In this document: in pieces, positions 8,366 through 16,137 of the stretch
How the letters are laid out: the number at the start of each line of letters is the position of its first letter
Numbering within the stretch: position 1 is the first letter of the stretch
NCBI GenBank assembly: GCA_963810615.1
Contig: CAWEOA010000008.1
Location: 62,001 to 126,000 of the forward strand
Source of the DNA: JARRQJ01 sp963810615
GTDB taxonomy: Bacteria > Pseudomonadota > Gammaproteobacteria > DRLM01
Reading direction: 5' to 3'
Length of the DNA: 64,000 bases
Program-made: the position numbers and the translations under genes
The notes under the pieces: model-generated
Seen by the model: only the letters and a program-made list of their open reading frames with translations
What the model was told of the DNA's origin: nothing
Databases searched by the model: none

Positions 8366-9406
8366 TTACGGGCAAGGATTGGGATTGCCGCGGTGAATCT
8401 CCTCGATGGCGCTCAATACCAGCGGCGAAAGACGCAGGTCCAGGGATTTCAGGTTGCTGGCGAGTTGATCCAAGGAGGTGGCGCCGATGATCACGCTGGT
8501 GACGAACGGGCGGGAGGCCACATAGGCCAGGGCCATTTGTGCCGGGTCGAGTCCCTGGCTGCGCGCCAGGCTGACATAGGCCTCGGTCGCCAGCTGCCCG
8601 CGTTGGCCGCGATAACGCTGAAAGCGATCGAACAGGGTCAGGCGGGCGCCGGCGGGTTGATTGCCGCCCAGGTATTTGCCGGAGAGTACGCCGAAGCCCA
8701 AAGGCGAGTAGGCCAGCAATCCCAGTCCTTCGCGATGGGACACTTCCGCCATGCCGATTTCAAAGCTGCGGTTAAGCAGGCTATACGGGTTCTGAACGCT
8801 CACCGCCCGCGGCAGGTTCAATTCTTTGGCCGCCTGCAGGAAACGCGTCGCTCCCCACGGCGTCTCATTGGACAGGCCGATGTGCCGCACCTTGCCCGCC
8901 TGTACCAGATCACCCAGCGCTTGCAGTGTCTCCTCGATGGGTATGGGTTTGTCGGCGGGATCGTGCTGATAACCGAGCTTGCCGAAGGTGTTGGTGCTGC
9001 GATCCGGCCAGTGGAGTTGATAGAGATCCAGGTAGTCGGTGCGCAGGCGTTTGAGGCTGCCGTCCAGCGCCGCTTCGATGTTGGCCCGGTCGAGCCGCGC
9101 CTTGCCGTTGCGCAAATACGCTAAATCGCGCGCCGGCCCCGCCACCTTGCTGGCAAGTATGATGCGCTCGCGATTACCGCGTTGCTGCAACCAGCTGCCT
9201 ATATATTCCTCGGTGCGCCCGTAGGTATCGCCCGTGGGGGGGACCGGGTACATCTCAGCGGTATCGATGAAATTGACGCCCGCCTCAACAGCATAGTCTA
9301 ACTGGGTATGGGCCTCGCTTTCGGTGTTTTGTTCGCCGAAGGTCATGGTGCCCAGGCAGATGGCGCTGACCTTGACGTCGGTGTGGCCTAAGCGACGATA
9401 CTCCAT
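8366..9406 (-). CDS. tas: Tas-type aldo/keto reductase
   Basis: At 346 residues the sequence follows E. coli Tas closely: GLGTMTFGEQN-type opening (CLGTMTFGEQNTESEAHTQL), FIDTAEMYPVPP with the catalytic Asp and Tyr of the AKR tetrad, ASKVAG with its Lys, and LYQLHWPDR with its His. The NADPH-binding C-terminal part has IIGATSLDQLASNL. Tas is an NADP(H)-dependent (beta/alpha)8 reductase of unclear physiological substrate that suppresses a tyrosine auxotrophy in E. coli. A clear AAGGAG precedes the ATG. It lies 23 bases behind hemL and is probably the distal gene of the thiD-thiE-hemL-tas unit. Confidence 0.92.
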   Translation of the reverse strand: MEYRRLGHTDVKVSAICLGTMTFGEQNTESEAHTQLDYAVEAGVNFIDTAEMYPVPPTGDTYGRTEEYIGSWLQQRGNRERIILASKVAGPARDLAYLRNGKARLDRANIEAALDGSLKRLRTDYLDLYQLHWPDRSTNTFGKLGYQHDPADKPIPIEETLQALGDLVQAGKVRHIGLSNETPWGATRFLQAAKELNLPRAVSVQNPYSLLNRSFEIGMAEVSHREGLGLLAYSPLGFGVLSGKYLGGNQPAGARLTLFDRFQRYRGQRGQLATEAYVSLARSQGLDPAQMALAYVASRPFVTSVIIGATSLDQLASNLKSLDLRLSPLVLSAIEEIHRGNPNPCP

Positions 9407-9429
9407 GTCGGTCTCCTTAACGTGGCGTA

Positions 9430-10710
9430 TTACAGTTGCGAAAAAACCTGCTCCGCCGAGATCAGGGTATTTTTGATCTCGCGCTCACCGTGGGCGGCGG
9501 AGACGAAGCCCGCCTCGAAGGCGGAGGGCGCCAGGTAGATGCCCTGTTCCAGCATGCCGTGGAAGAATAACTTGAAGCGTTCCACGTTGCAGTTGGTGAC
9601 TTGATAATAATCCTTGACCTGCTGTTCTTCGGTGAAGAACAGGCCGAACATGCCGCCGACATGATTGGTGACCAGGGGGATATCGAAGGCCTTGGCGCGT
9701 GTCACCAGGCCGCGGGCGAGTTGCTCGGTGCGTTCGCTCAGGGCGGCGAAGAAGCCGGGTTGCGCGATCTCCTCCAGCGTCGCCAGGCCCGCCGCCATGG
9801 CCACCGGATTCCCCGACAGGGTGCCGGCTTGATAGACGGGACCCAGGGGGGCGATCTTTTCCATGATCTCGCGCTTGCCGCCGAAGGCGCCCACCGGCAG
9901 GCCGCCGCCGATGACCTTGCCCAGGGTGGTGAGGTCGGGGGTGACTTTATAAAGTTCTTGCGCACCGCCCAGGGCGACGCGGAACCCGGTCATCACTTCG
10001 TCGAAGATCAATACCGTTTCATATTCGTCGCAGATGCTGCGCAGGCCCTCGAGAAAACCGGGGAGCGGCGGTACGCAGTTCATATTGCCCGCCACCGGCT
10101 CGACGATGATGCAGGCGATCTGGCCGCCGAGATGGGCGAAGGTTTCGCGCACCTTGTCGAGGTCGTTGTAGTCGAGGGTGATGGTGTGTTCAGCCAGGGC
10201 AACCGGCACGCCGGCGGAGGACGGTACACCCAAGGTCAAGGCGCCGGAACCGGCCTTCACCAACAGGGAGTCGGAGTGACCGTGATAGCAGCCCTCGAAT
10301 TTGACGATCTTGTCGCGGCCGGTGTAGCCGCGGGCCAGGCGGATGGCGCTCATGGTGGCCTCGGTACCGGAACTCACCATGCGCACCATCTCGATGGATG
10401 GCACCAGTTCGCATACCATGTCCGCCATCTCGATCTCGATGCGGGTGGGTGCGCCGAATCCCAGGCCGTCGCCAATGGCTTCTTCCACGGCGGCGATCAC
10501 CTTGGGGTGGGCATGGCCGAGGATCATCGGTCCCCATGAGCCGACGTAATCGATATATTGCTTGTCATCCTCGTCGGTTATAAACGCGCCTTCGCCGTGT
10601 TTAAAAAACACCGGGTCGCCGCCAACGCCGCGAAATGCGCGCACCGGCGAATTCACGCCGCCGGGGATGTGCTGCTGGGCTTGTATGAATAACTCGTGCG
10701 AGCGGCTCAT
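9430..10710 (-). CDS. hemL: Glutamate-1-semialdehyde 2,1-aminomutase
   Basis: This full-length 426-residue class-III aminotransferase makes 5-aminolevulinate from glutamate-1-semialdehyde in the C5 tetrapyrrole pathway. Diagnostic segments are GGVNSPVRAFRGVGG near the start, SSGTEATMSAIRLARG, the Asp in LIFDEVMTGFR and the PLP lysine in TTLGKVIGGGLPVGAFGG. A gating loop YQAGTLSGNPVAMAAG follows. AGGAG sits upstream of the ATG. It follows thiE by 21 bases, a linkage seen in many gammaproteobacteria. With hemE at 49.7 kb it shows the haem pathway this cytochrome-bearing organism needs. Confidence 0.97.
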   Translation of the reverse strand: MSRSHELFIQAQQHIPGGVNSPVRAFRGVGGDPVFFKHGEGAFITDEDDKQYIDYVGSWGPMILGHAHPKVIAAVEEAIGDGLGFGAPTRIEIEMADMVCELVPSIEMVRMVSSGTEATMSAIRLARGYTGRDKIVKFEGCYHGHSDSLLVKAGSGALTLGVPSSAGVPVALAEHTITLDYNDLDKVRETFAHLGGQIACIIVEPVAGNMNCVPPLPGFLEGLRSICDEYETVLIFDEVMTGFRVALGGAQELYKVTPDLTTLGKVIGGGLPVGAFGGKREIMEKIAPLGPVYQAGTLSGNPVAMAAGLATLEEIAQPGFFAALSERTEQLARGLVTRAKAFDIPLVTNHVGGMFGLFFTEEQQVKDYYQVTNCNVERFKLFFHGMLEQGIYLAPSAFEAGFVSAAHGEREIKNTLISAEQVFSQL

Positions 10711-10731
10711 GCAATTACTCCTGGTAAAAAA

Positions 10732-11397
10732 CTATACGCCTATGGTCCTACGCTGCCGCTCGACGGCAGCGTCGTCGAACAGCCCGGCAATGGACCTTGC
10801 CGCCGCTGCGACATTCGTCTGACCAAACACGCCGTGGATCACGGCGAGCAGATCCGCGCCCGCCGCGATGAGCGCAGCGCCGTTGTCGGCACTGATCCCG
10901 CCGATGGCGGCTATCGGGATGTTCAAGCACCGTTTGGCTCGGCTCAATAACGCTATTTCCGCCTGCAGGGCGTGGGGTTTGGTGCGTGACGGAAAGAATC
11001 TCCCGAAAGCGACATAATCCGCCCCTCCCTCCGCGGCGGCGACGGCGCGCGGCAGCTCATTGTAGCAGGACACACCTATGATGGCGTGGTGGCCCAGCTG
11101 TTGCCGCGCGGCCGCGAGCAGCGTGTCATCTCGGCCGAGATGCACGCCGTCGGCGCCGACGGCGACGGCCAGGGCGATGTCGTCGTTGATGAGCATGGGC
11201 ACCTGCCGGGCACGGCATACCGCCAATATGGCGCGGGCGCGTTCCAGGTGTTGCGCTGCGCTTGCGGTCTTGTCGCGATATTGGATCAGCGTGGCGCCGC
11301 CCGCGATGGCGGCGTCGATGCGCAGCGCCAGGTCCTGGGGTGGTGGGATCAACTCAGGGTCGCTGATGGCATAGAGGCCGCGCCGCCAGGCGTGCAT
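10732..11397 (-). CDS. thiE: Thiamine-phosphate synthase
   Basis: This TIM-barrel enzyme of 221 residues joins HMP-pyrophosphate and thiazole phosphate to thiamine monophosphate. Visible family segments are LIQYRDKTAS (diphosphate-binding Arg/Lys), LINDDIALAVAVGADGVHLGR with the Mg-binding Asp, VSCYNE, DYVAFGRFFPS and AIGGISADN with the phosphate-binding glycines near the C-terminus. The ATG at 11397 overlaps the thiD stop as TGATG; a GTG one codon upstream is the alternative. Either way it is translationally coupled to thiD. Confidence 0.95.
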   Translation of the reverse strand: MHAWRRGLYAISDPELIPPPQDLALRIDAAIAGGATLIQYRDKTASAAQHLERARAILAVCRARQVPMLINDDIALAVAVGADGVHLGRDDTLLAAARQQLGHHAIIGVSCYNELPRAVAAAEGGADYVAFGRFFPSRTKPHALQAEIALLSRAKRCLNIPIAAIGGISADNGAALIAAGADLLAVIHGVFGQTNVAAAARSIAGLFDDAAVERQRRTIGV

Positions 11398-12209
11398 CAC
11401 GGTGCCTCATCCTCTTCGTTCTGCGCCCAGAACAGACGGTTGGGCAGGTGCTGGCCCATGCCGGCGCGGTAGCCGTATTTCAGGCTGTGCCAGGTGAAGT
11501 CCTGCGCCTCATGCACGGCGACGACCGGGTCGAGGCCATGGGCGAGTAGACCGGCGACGGCCGCCGCCAGGGTACAGCCGGAACCATGATAGCTGTTGGG
11601 CAGTCGTTCCCAGGCGTAACTTTCCAGTTGGCGCCGATTGCCGTAGAGGGTGTTGATGACCTCCACGGTGCGTTCATGGGTGCCGGTAATGAGTACATAT
11701 TCGCATCCGCCCTCCAGCAATTCCTGGGCGCAGGCCTCCAGGCTGTCGGCCTCGGGGGCCAGGGCGCGGGCTTCGCGGCTGTTGGGGGTGAGTATCGTGG
11801 TCAGGGGAAACAGCAGATTGACCATGGCGTCGATGAGCTCGTCATCGGCGAGCATGCCGCCGCCGCCGGCGAGGATGATGGGATCCAAGACCACGGGGAT
11901 GTCGGCGTAATCCATCAGCACCGTGTGGATCGCCTCGACATTTTCCACGCTGCCCAGCATGCCGATCTTAAAGGCGGCGACCGAAATGTCTTCCAGTACC
12001 GTGCGTGCCTGCTCTATCACCAAACTGGCTTCGACCGCCGCGTAACTTTTGACATTCTGAGTATCCTGAATGGTGATCGCCGTGATCACGGGAGCGGCAT
12101 GACAGCCGATGCTGGCCAAGGATTCTATGTCGGCCTGGATGCCGGCCCCGCCTGTGCTGTCGACCCCGGCGAAGGACATTACTACGGGAGGGGATTCTTG
12201 TTCGGTCAT
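11397..12209 (-). CDS. thiD: Hydroxymethylpyrimidine/phosphomethylpyrimidine kinase
   Basis: This ribokinase-fold kinase of 270 residues phosphorylates HMP and then HMP-P for thiamine synthesis. The N-terminal FAGVDSTGGAGIQADIESLASIG is the family signature (usually GxDxSGGAG, here with Thr for Ser). The C-terminal LPNSYHGSGCTLAAAVAG holds the anion hole and the catalytic residue position, with His in place of the common Thr/Gly before GSGC. It heads the minus-strand thiD-thiE-hemL-tas unit. I looked for a TPP riboswitch upstream and saw none. It is divergent from the rubredoxin gene, an arrangement common in gammaproteobacteria. Confidence 0.94.
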   Translation of the reverse strand: MTEQESPPVVMSFAGVDSTGGAGIQADIESLASIGCHAAPVITAITIQDTQNVKSYAAVEASLVIEQARTVLEDISVAAFKIGMLGSVENVEAIHTVLMDYADIPVVLDPIILAGGGGMLADDELIDAMVNLLFPLTTILTPNSREARALAPEADSLEACAQELLEGGCEYVLITGTHERTVEVINTLYGNRRQLESYAWERLPNSYHGSGCTLAAAVAGLLAHGLDPVVAVHEAQDFTWHSLKYGYRAGMGQHLPNRLFWAQNEEDEAP

Positions 12210-12381
12210 TGGGTCGTCTCCGCCACAGTTTGATATATAAAGAGAGAGGGCTTAGCGCGTTCCCCTGCCGCTAAGTATTTAGAAACCTGAGGTCCGGGGG
12301 AATGCCGGCTATTCTAACATCTTCACCCTTTCACCGGATGAGCCGACATGCGAAAATCACGGTTCCTTGGGGTTTCTGGGC

Positions 12382-12398
12382 AGAGGAGGCTTTCTTTG
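12382..12398 (+). promoter_or_regulatory. Shine-Dalgarno that selects a TTG start for rubredoxin
   Basis: AGAGGAGG at 12382-12389 lies six bases before TTG at 12396. It is a near-perfect anti-SD match at ideal spacing. The in-frame ATG 48 bases upstream has no comparable site, so TTG is the likely start and sets a short N-terminal extension of the protein. Confidence 0.7.
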
Positions 12399-12587
12399 CA
12401 AGCGCAATCACCGGCCGCGGGTTATAAGAAATACATGTGCGTGATCTGCGGCTTTATCTACGACGAGGCGGCGGGCCGCCCGGAAGACGGCATTGCGCCG
12501 GGTACCGCCTGGGAAGATGTGCCGGACACCTGGTGCTGTCCCGATTGCGGCGCCAGCAAGGATGATTTTGAAATGCTCGAGGTATGA
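12396..12587 (+). CDS. Rubredoxin
   Basis: The 63-residue protein carries both knuckles of a rubredoxin, CVICG and CCPDCGASKDDF, giving an Fe(Cys)4 site, with the conserved DEAAGRPEDGIAPGTAWEDVPDTW between them. Rubredoxin is a small one-electron carrier, used for example with oxygen- or superoxide-detoxifying enzymes or alkane hydroxylases. No partner is next to it. Starting at the TTG with the strong Shine-Dalgarno gives a 9-10 residue extension before the usual KKYMCVICG start. It is divergent from thiD. Confidence 0.95.
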   Translation: MQAQSPAAGYKKYMCVICGFIYDEAAGRPEDGIAPGTAWEDVPDTWCCPDCGASKDDFEMLEV

Positions 12588-12668
12588 GTGGTAAGCGCTG
12601 ACCGATATTTCGGCACCAAGTCGAAGGTCGGTGTATAAATAGTTCTTCTTCGCACGAAGGTGCAGTCT

Positions 12669-12702
12669 GAAAAACAAAAACCAGCCTCGCGACTGGTTTT
12701 TG
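12669..12702 (-). terminator. Rho-independent terminator of the first cytochrome c gene
   Basis: Read on the minus strand, CAAAAACCAG pairs with CTGGTTTTTG around an 8-base loop, and the stem is followed by TTTTT. It lies 24 bases past the stop of the cytochrome gene. The run of A on the other side makes it potentially bidirectional, serving rubredoxin as well. Confidence 0.85.
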
Positions 12703-12725
12703 CGGACTCCCGAATGACTGGGGAT

Positions 12726-13067
12726 TTACTTGGCGAGGCCTAACACGAAATCAACCAGCTTTTCGATGTCGGCATCGGCTACACGCGGTGAGTAGGGAGG
12801 CATAGGCACGCCGCCGGTCACTGCGGTCCAATTACCCTTGCCGCCCTTCTTGACCTTTTCCACCAGGCGGGCCTTGGCGCCGGCGTCACCCTTATATTTA
12901 TTGGAAACGTCCTGCCATGCGGGACCGACGATCTTTTTCTCCACGGAGTGACAGGCGAGGCAGCCGCTCTTCTTGGCCAGTGCCAGGCCTTCTTCGGCAT
13001 TGGCCTGGACCGCGGCCAGGGCCAAGATTGCTGTTGCAGCAGAAATGCTCAACCAACGTGCTTTCAT
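12726..13067 (-). CDS. c551/c552-type monohaem cytochrome c (copy 1)
   Basis: The 113-residue precursor has a signal peptide ending ANA, and the mature protein opens EEGLALAKKSGCLACH. It has one CXXCH haem site, and the distal Met ligand is expected in GGVPMPPYSP, as in Pseudomonas-type cytochrome c551. It would be a small soluble periplasmic electron carrier. GGAG lies before the ATG. It is clearly a paralogue of the gene 350 bases away on the same strand, sharing the signal peptide, haem region and C-terminus (LVDFVLGLAK). Each copy has its own terminator, so the two can be expressed independently. Confidence 0.93.
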   Translation of the reverse strand: MKARWLSISAATAILALAAVQANAEEGLALAKKSGCLACHSVEKKIVGPAWQDVSNKYKGDAGAKARLVEKVKKGGKGNWTAVTGGVPMPPYSPRVADADIEKLVDFVLGLAK

Positions 13068-13413
13068 GATTGTTCTCCTTACTCTTTATAATGCTATGGT
13101 CAAAAAAATTATTGCTCGGCGGATGGTCTAACCGACCCCGGGTGGTTCGGCGCTTGCTCGGATAGTTATGCCTCTACCCGGTAAAGCAGACTATGCTCCC
13201 CTCTTTTGCCGCCCAGCAGATTCACCCTTAAATCTACATGGTCTTTATGCCATGAGCTCACAGGGGAGTCAATATTACCGGATAGAACTTACTGGAATAT
13301 TAAGTGGGGGAGCGTTTGGCGGCGCGAGGCGTGGAGGGCTTTATAATTAATTGAGTACAAAAACAAAAGCCAGCCTTCGGGCTGGCTTTTGCACGTACCC
13401 TGAAAGGCTAGGA
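13068..13413. other. Intergenic region between the duplicated cytochrome genes
   Basis: About 290 bases upstream of cytochrome copy 1 plus the terminator of copy 2. On the minus strand the 9-mer TTGACCATA (13095-13103) lies 28 bases before the ATG. The same 9-mer precedes copy 2 at 13815-13823, so the duplication included the upstream region. A 60-codon open frame at 13168-13350 on the plus strand has no family resemblance or convincing ribosome-binding site and I do not call it. Nothing else is recognised. Confidence 0.5.
13359..13391 (-). terminator. Rho-independent terminator of the second cytochrome c gene
   Basis: A perfect 12-bp stem (CAAAAGCCAGCC with GGCTGGCTTTTG) closes a CGAA tetraloop as read on the minus strand, and is followed by TTTTTG. 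It begins 23 bases beyond the stop codon. Confidence 0.92.
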
Positions 13414-13794
13414 TTACTTAGCCAGACCCAGCACGAAGTCCACTAACGACGAGATGTCGGCATCGGAGACGCGGGGTGAGTAGGGGGGCATGGGCACGCC
13501 GTGGGTTACCTCGGTCCAGTTACCCTTACCGCCTTTGTGAATCTTCTGGGTCAGAACTTCCTTGGGTGAACCCTTGACCACCGAGCCATCGGTGAGGGTT
13601 GCGGAAATTTCGGCCTGACCCTTGTACTTATTCGCGACATCCTGCCAGGCGGGACCGACAACTTTGTGATCTACGGCGTGACAGGCCAGACAGCCGCTCT
13701 TCTTGGCCAGTTCCAGACCTTCTTCAGCATTAGCCTGGGCGACGGCCAAGGCCAACACGGCTGCTGCAGAGACGCTCAACCAACGTGCTTTCAT
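13414..13794 (-). CDS. c551/c552-type monohaem cytochrome c (copy 2)
   Basis: The 126-residue precursor has a signal peptide (AQANA cleavage), haem site SGCLACHAVDH and Met region HGVPMPPYSPRV. Compared with copy 1 it carries a ~13-residue insertion (around EISATLTDGSVVKGS) between the haem and Met segments, so the two copies may differ in potential or partner. ATG at 13794 is chosen over an upstream in-frame start because AAAGGAG sits just before it and the signal peptide begins there. Divergent from the haem-FGE gene. It is a probable periplasmic carrier for a terminal reductase or oxidase that is not in the window. Confidence 0.93.
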   Translation of the reverse strand: MKARWLSVSAAAVLALAVAQANAEEGLELAKKSGCLACHAVDHKVVGPAWQDVANKYKGQAEISATLTDGSVVKGSPKEVLTQKIHKGGKGNWTEVTHGVPMPPYSPRVSDADISSLVDFVLGLAK

Positions 13795-14131
13795 GTGTAT
13801 CTCCTTTGGATCATTATGGTCAATTTTATCCGGCGGCCCCACTCAAAGGGGTTAACGGATATAGGGACATTTATTAATTCGAGGGTATAGGTTTTGCGCG
13901 TCCTGATGGATGCACCTCTTCCCCCGCTCCCCTAACTAGTTATATCAGCCTATGCGGCGTGACGCGAACTTATGCCATGGGGTGATTAGGCTGTCAAGGT
14001 GTCGTCGATAAAATACAGTGCAATTGTTGGCGGGAAATACACAAATTGCTAGAGTAGCGCCTCACGTTTTGCCAAGCCGTCATTGCCTTAGCCTTATTCT
14101 ATTGTCCTTATTGCAGTAAAGGAAATTGCCC
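13795..14131. other. Divergent intergenic region between cytochrome copy 2 and the haem-FGE gene
   Basis: 337 bases that must hold the promoters for both directions. The TTGACCATA 9-mer shared with copy 1 is at 13815-13823 (minus strand), 21 bases before the cytochrome ATG. AAAGGAAA sits before the ATG at 14132. I see no convincing -35/-10 pair, no FNR-type TTGAT-N4-ATCAA site and no RNA gene. Confidence 0.45.
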
Positions 14132-15154
14132 ATGAGATATTGTTTACGAGCGCCGATGCTATGGCTCGCTTGTTTGATCGTCTTGACGACTGCTCAGGTC
14201 GCGGGTGCCGCGCTACCGGCGACGGAATGTTCTCAATGCCATACCGGCGCCGATCACAGCACGTTCGCCGTCAAGACCGATAGCAGTTGCGCCACCTGTC
14301 ATAGCGGAGTCAACCCCGCCCATGCGTTGATCCAGGTGGCTCAGACTGCATCTCCGGCAAATGTAAAAGCGAATGCCGCACCCCAACCCTATCATCCTAA
14401 AGTCACCGCAGACCCTAATCCCATGGTGATGATCCCGGCCGGGGAGTTCACCATGGGCTTTGACGATCGCATGCCCGATGAGGGTCCGGCGCATAGGGTC
14501 TATCTCAAAAGCTATTGGATAGATTACTACGAGGTAACCAATGCGCAGTATAAGAAATTTATCGATGCCACCGGGCGTCACTCCCCTTCCCATTTTCGCA
14601 ATCGTACCTATCCCGCCGGCAAGGCCGATCATCCGGTGACGGAAGTGACCTGGTATGACGCCGATGCCTATTGCACCTGGGCGGGTAAGCGCCTGCCTAG
14701 CGACCAGGAATGGGAAAAGGCGGCGCGCGGGACGGACGGCCGCATGTTTCCCTGGGGTGACGAGTTTGATACCGACAAGGCCAACACCCCGCAACGCTGG
14801 GAGGCGTTGAAACAGGAGGGCGACACCATGCCGGTCGGTTCGTTTCCCAACGGCGTCAGTCCCTATGGTGTTTACGATATGTCCGGCAATGTCTGGGAAT
14901 GGACCTCGTCATGGTACAAGGCCTATCCCGGCAACAAACACCCCAGTGAAAATTACGGTGAGACATACAAGACCCTGAAGGGCGGGTCGTGGTGGGATTG
15001 CTCGTTTTATAAATGCGGAATTTCGGCGCCGGTATTCAATCGTTCCTTCTTTATTCGCACCACCCATAACAAGAGCTTTGGTTTCCGCTGTGCAAAGGAT
15101 GCCGCGCCCGGTGATCAGGTTCACGCCAGTAACGTAACGGAGAGAAAGCCATGA
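14132..15154 (+). CDS. Di-haem CXXCH / formylglycine-generating-enzyme-like fusion protein
   Basis: The 340-residue exported protein has a signal peptide (WLACLIVLTTAQVAGA). A short cytochrome-like segment follows with two haem motifs, CSQCH (33-37) and CATCH (53-57), and then a SUMF1/FGE-like domain from about residue 95 (MVMIPAGEFTMGF ... EVTNAQYKKF ... RLPSDQEWEKAARG ... GVYDMSGNVWEW ... SFGFRCAKD). Near the end KGGSWWDCSFYKC holds a C-x4-C pair (C290, C295). FGE's catalytic pair has the same spacing, but here it sits one residue further from the GGS motif, so catalytic equivalence is unproven. The ATG at 14132 has AAAGGAAA upstream. Its stop overlaps the next gene's ATG. No sulfatase lies nearby. 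Some denitrification-associated NirV-like proteins share the SUMF1 domain. Confidence 0.82.
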   Translation: MRYCLRAPMLWLACLIVLTTAQVAGAALPATECSQCHTGADHSTFAVKTDSSCATCHSGVNPAHALIQVAQTASPANVKANAAPQPYHPKVTADPNPMVMIPAGEFTMGFDDRMPDEGPAHRVYLKSYWIDYYEVTNAQYKKFIDATGRHSPSHFRNRTYPAGKADHPVTEVTWYDADAYCTWAGKRLPSDQEWEKAARGTDGRMFPWGDEFDTDKANTPQRWEALKQEGDTMPVGSFPNGVSPYGVYDMSGNVWEWTSSWYKAYPGNKHPSENYGETYKTLKGGSWWDCSFYKCGISAPVFNRSFFIRTTHNKSFGFRCAKDAAPGDQVHASNVTERKP

Positions 15155-16128
15155 AGTTGAAATCGATAGGTCCGCTACCGTCTTGCGCCACGGTGCTGGC
15201 GTGTGTCCTGGTGAGCGGCGGCGTGCTGGCGGAGGGTGCAGAGGGTAAGGCGGCAGGCTCGGGGGAGGACATGGTCTTGATTCCCGCCGGCCCCTTTGTG
15301 ATGGGCAGTGACAAGCTGCCCAATAAAGATGAGTCGACCGGGGTGGGTACCATCAAGCCCTGGTATTTGGATGAGCACCCTACCCACAAGGTGAGTTTGC
15401 CGGCCTATTACATCGATCGTTACGAGATCACCAACGCCCAGTATCAGAAATTCGTGGTGGTCACCGGCCATACGCCCCCCATCATGTGGGGAGAGAACGG
15501 TTATTTATTGAACCTGCGCATGAAGGCGCTTTCCCGGTTGGATATCGATAGACTGCGGCGCCTGGCGGTGAAGACCTTCCGTCTGGACATGGACACCCGC
15601 ACCATGGGCAAGCAGGCCCTGCTGGACGCCGTGGACAAGCGCCTGCACTATCTTGACAAGGAACCGGTCACCGATGTGAGCTGGCATGATGCCGACGCCT
15701 ATTGTGGCTGGGCCGGGGGACGCCTGCCCAGCGAGGAGGAATGGGAAAAGGCGGCGCGCGGCGCGAACGGCAGCGAGTTTCCCTGGGGTGATAAATGGGC
15801 GCCCGGCAAAAGCAACACCGGCGAAGAATCGTGGGATGACGGTGTGGCCCCGGTAGGTTCCTACCCCGCTGACAAGTCTCCCTATGGTGTCTTTGACATG
15901 GCGGGCAATGTCTCGGAATGGGTGGAAGACTGGTATCAGCCCTATCCGGGTGCGACCTATCAGAGCGACGCCTTTGGAAAAAAATTCAAGGTATTGCGCG
16001 GCGCGGCGTGGGGGCGTGAAGGCCATTACGCCATGCACCAGTTCCAGCGCGGCGCCTATCGCTTCTATCTGGATCCGGACGCCATCCTCGAGGATGTGGG
16101 CTTTCGGTGCGCCAAGAACGGATCGTGA
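15151..16128 (+). CDS. Second exported SUMF1/FGE-like protein, without the cysteine pair
   Basis: The 325-residue protein has a signal peptide (ATVLACVLVSGGVLA) and a SUMF1 domain (MVLIPAGPFVMGS ... YEITNAQYQKF ... RLPSEEEWEKAARG ... GVFDMAGNVSEWVEDW ... DVGFRCAKN). Two features distinguish it from its upstream neighbour. It has an extra ~60-residue charged helical insertion (around LNLRMKALSRLDIDRLRRLA), and LRGAAWGREGHYAMH stands where the first protein has its cysteine pair, so no FGE-type chemistry is expected. The ATGA overlap implies coupled expression and possibly a heteromer. The family also contains nonhaem-iron and purely structural members, so a function cannot be assigned. Confidence 0.82.
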   Translation: MKLKSIGPLPSCATVLACVLVSGGVLAEGAEGKAAGSGEDMVLIPAGPFVMGSDKLPNKDESTGVGTIKPWYLDEHPTHKVSLPAYYIDRYEITNAQYQKFVVVTGHTPPIMWGENGYLLNLRMKALSRLDIDRLRRLAVKTFRLDMDTRTMGKQALLDAVDKRLHYLDKEPVTDVSWHDADAYCGWAGGRLPSEEEWEKAARGANGSEFPWGDKWAPGKSNTGEESWDDGVAPVGSYPADKSPYGVFDMAGNVSEWVEDWYQPYPGATYQSDAFGKKFKVLRGAAWGREGHYAMHQFQRGAYRFYLDPDAILEDVGFRCAKNGS

Positions 16129-16137
16129 TCCGGGCGC

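Noticed and set aside
9601..10539. 312-codon plus-strand frame opposite hemL
   Set aside because: Antisense to a complete hemL; low-complexity composition.
12210..12395. TPP riboswitch upstream of thiD
   Set aside because: The conserved CUGAGA and ACCUGAUCC boxes are absent on the thiD strand.
13168..13350. Possible 60-residue plus-strand protein between the cytochrome genes
   Set aside because: No ribosome-binding site, no recognisable pattern, and it runs toward the terminator of the opposite-strand gene.
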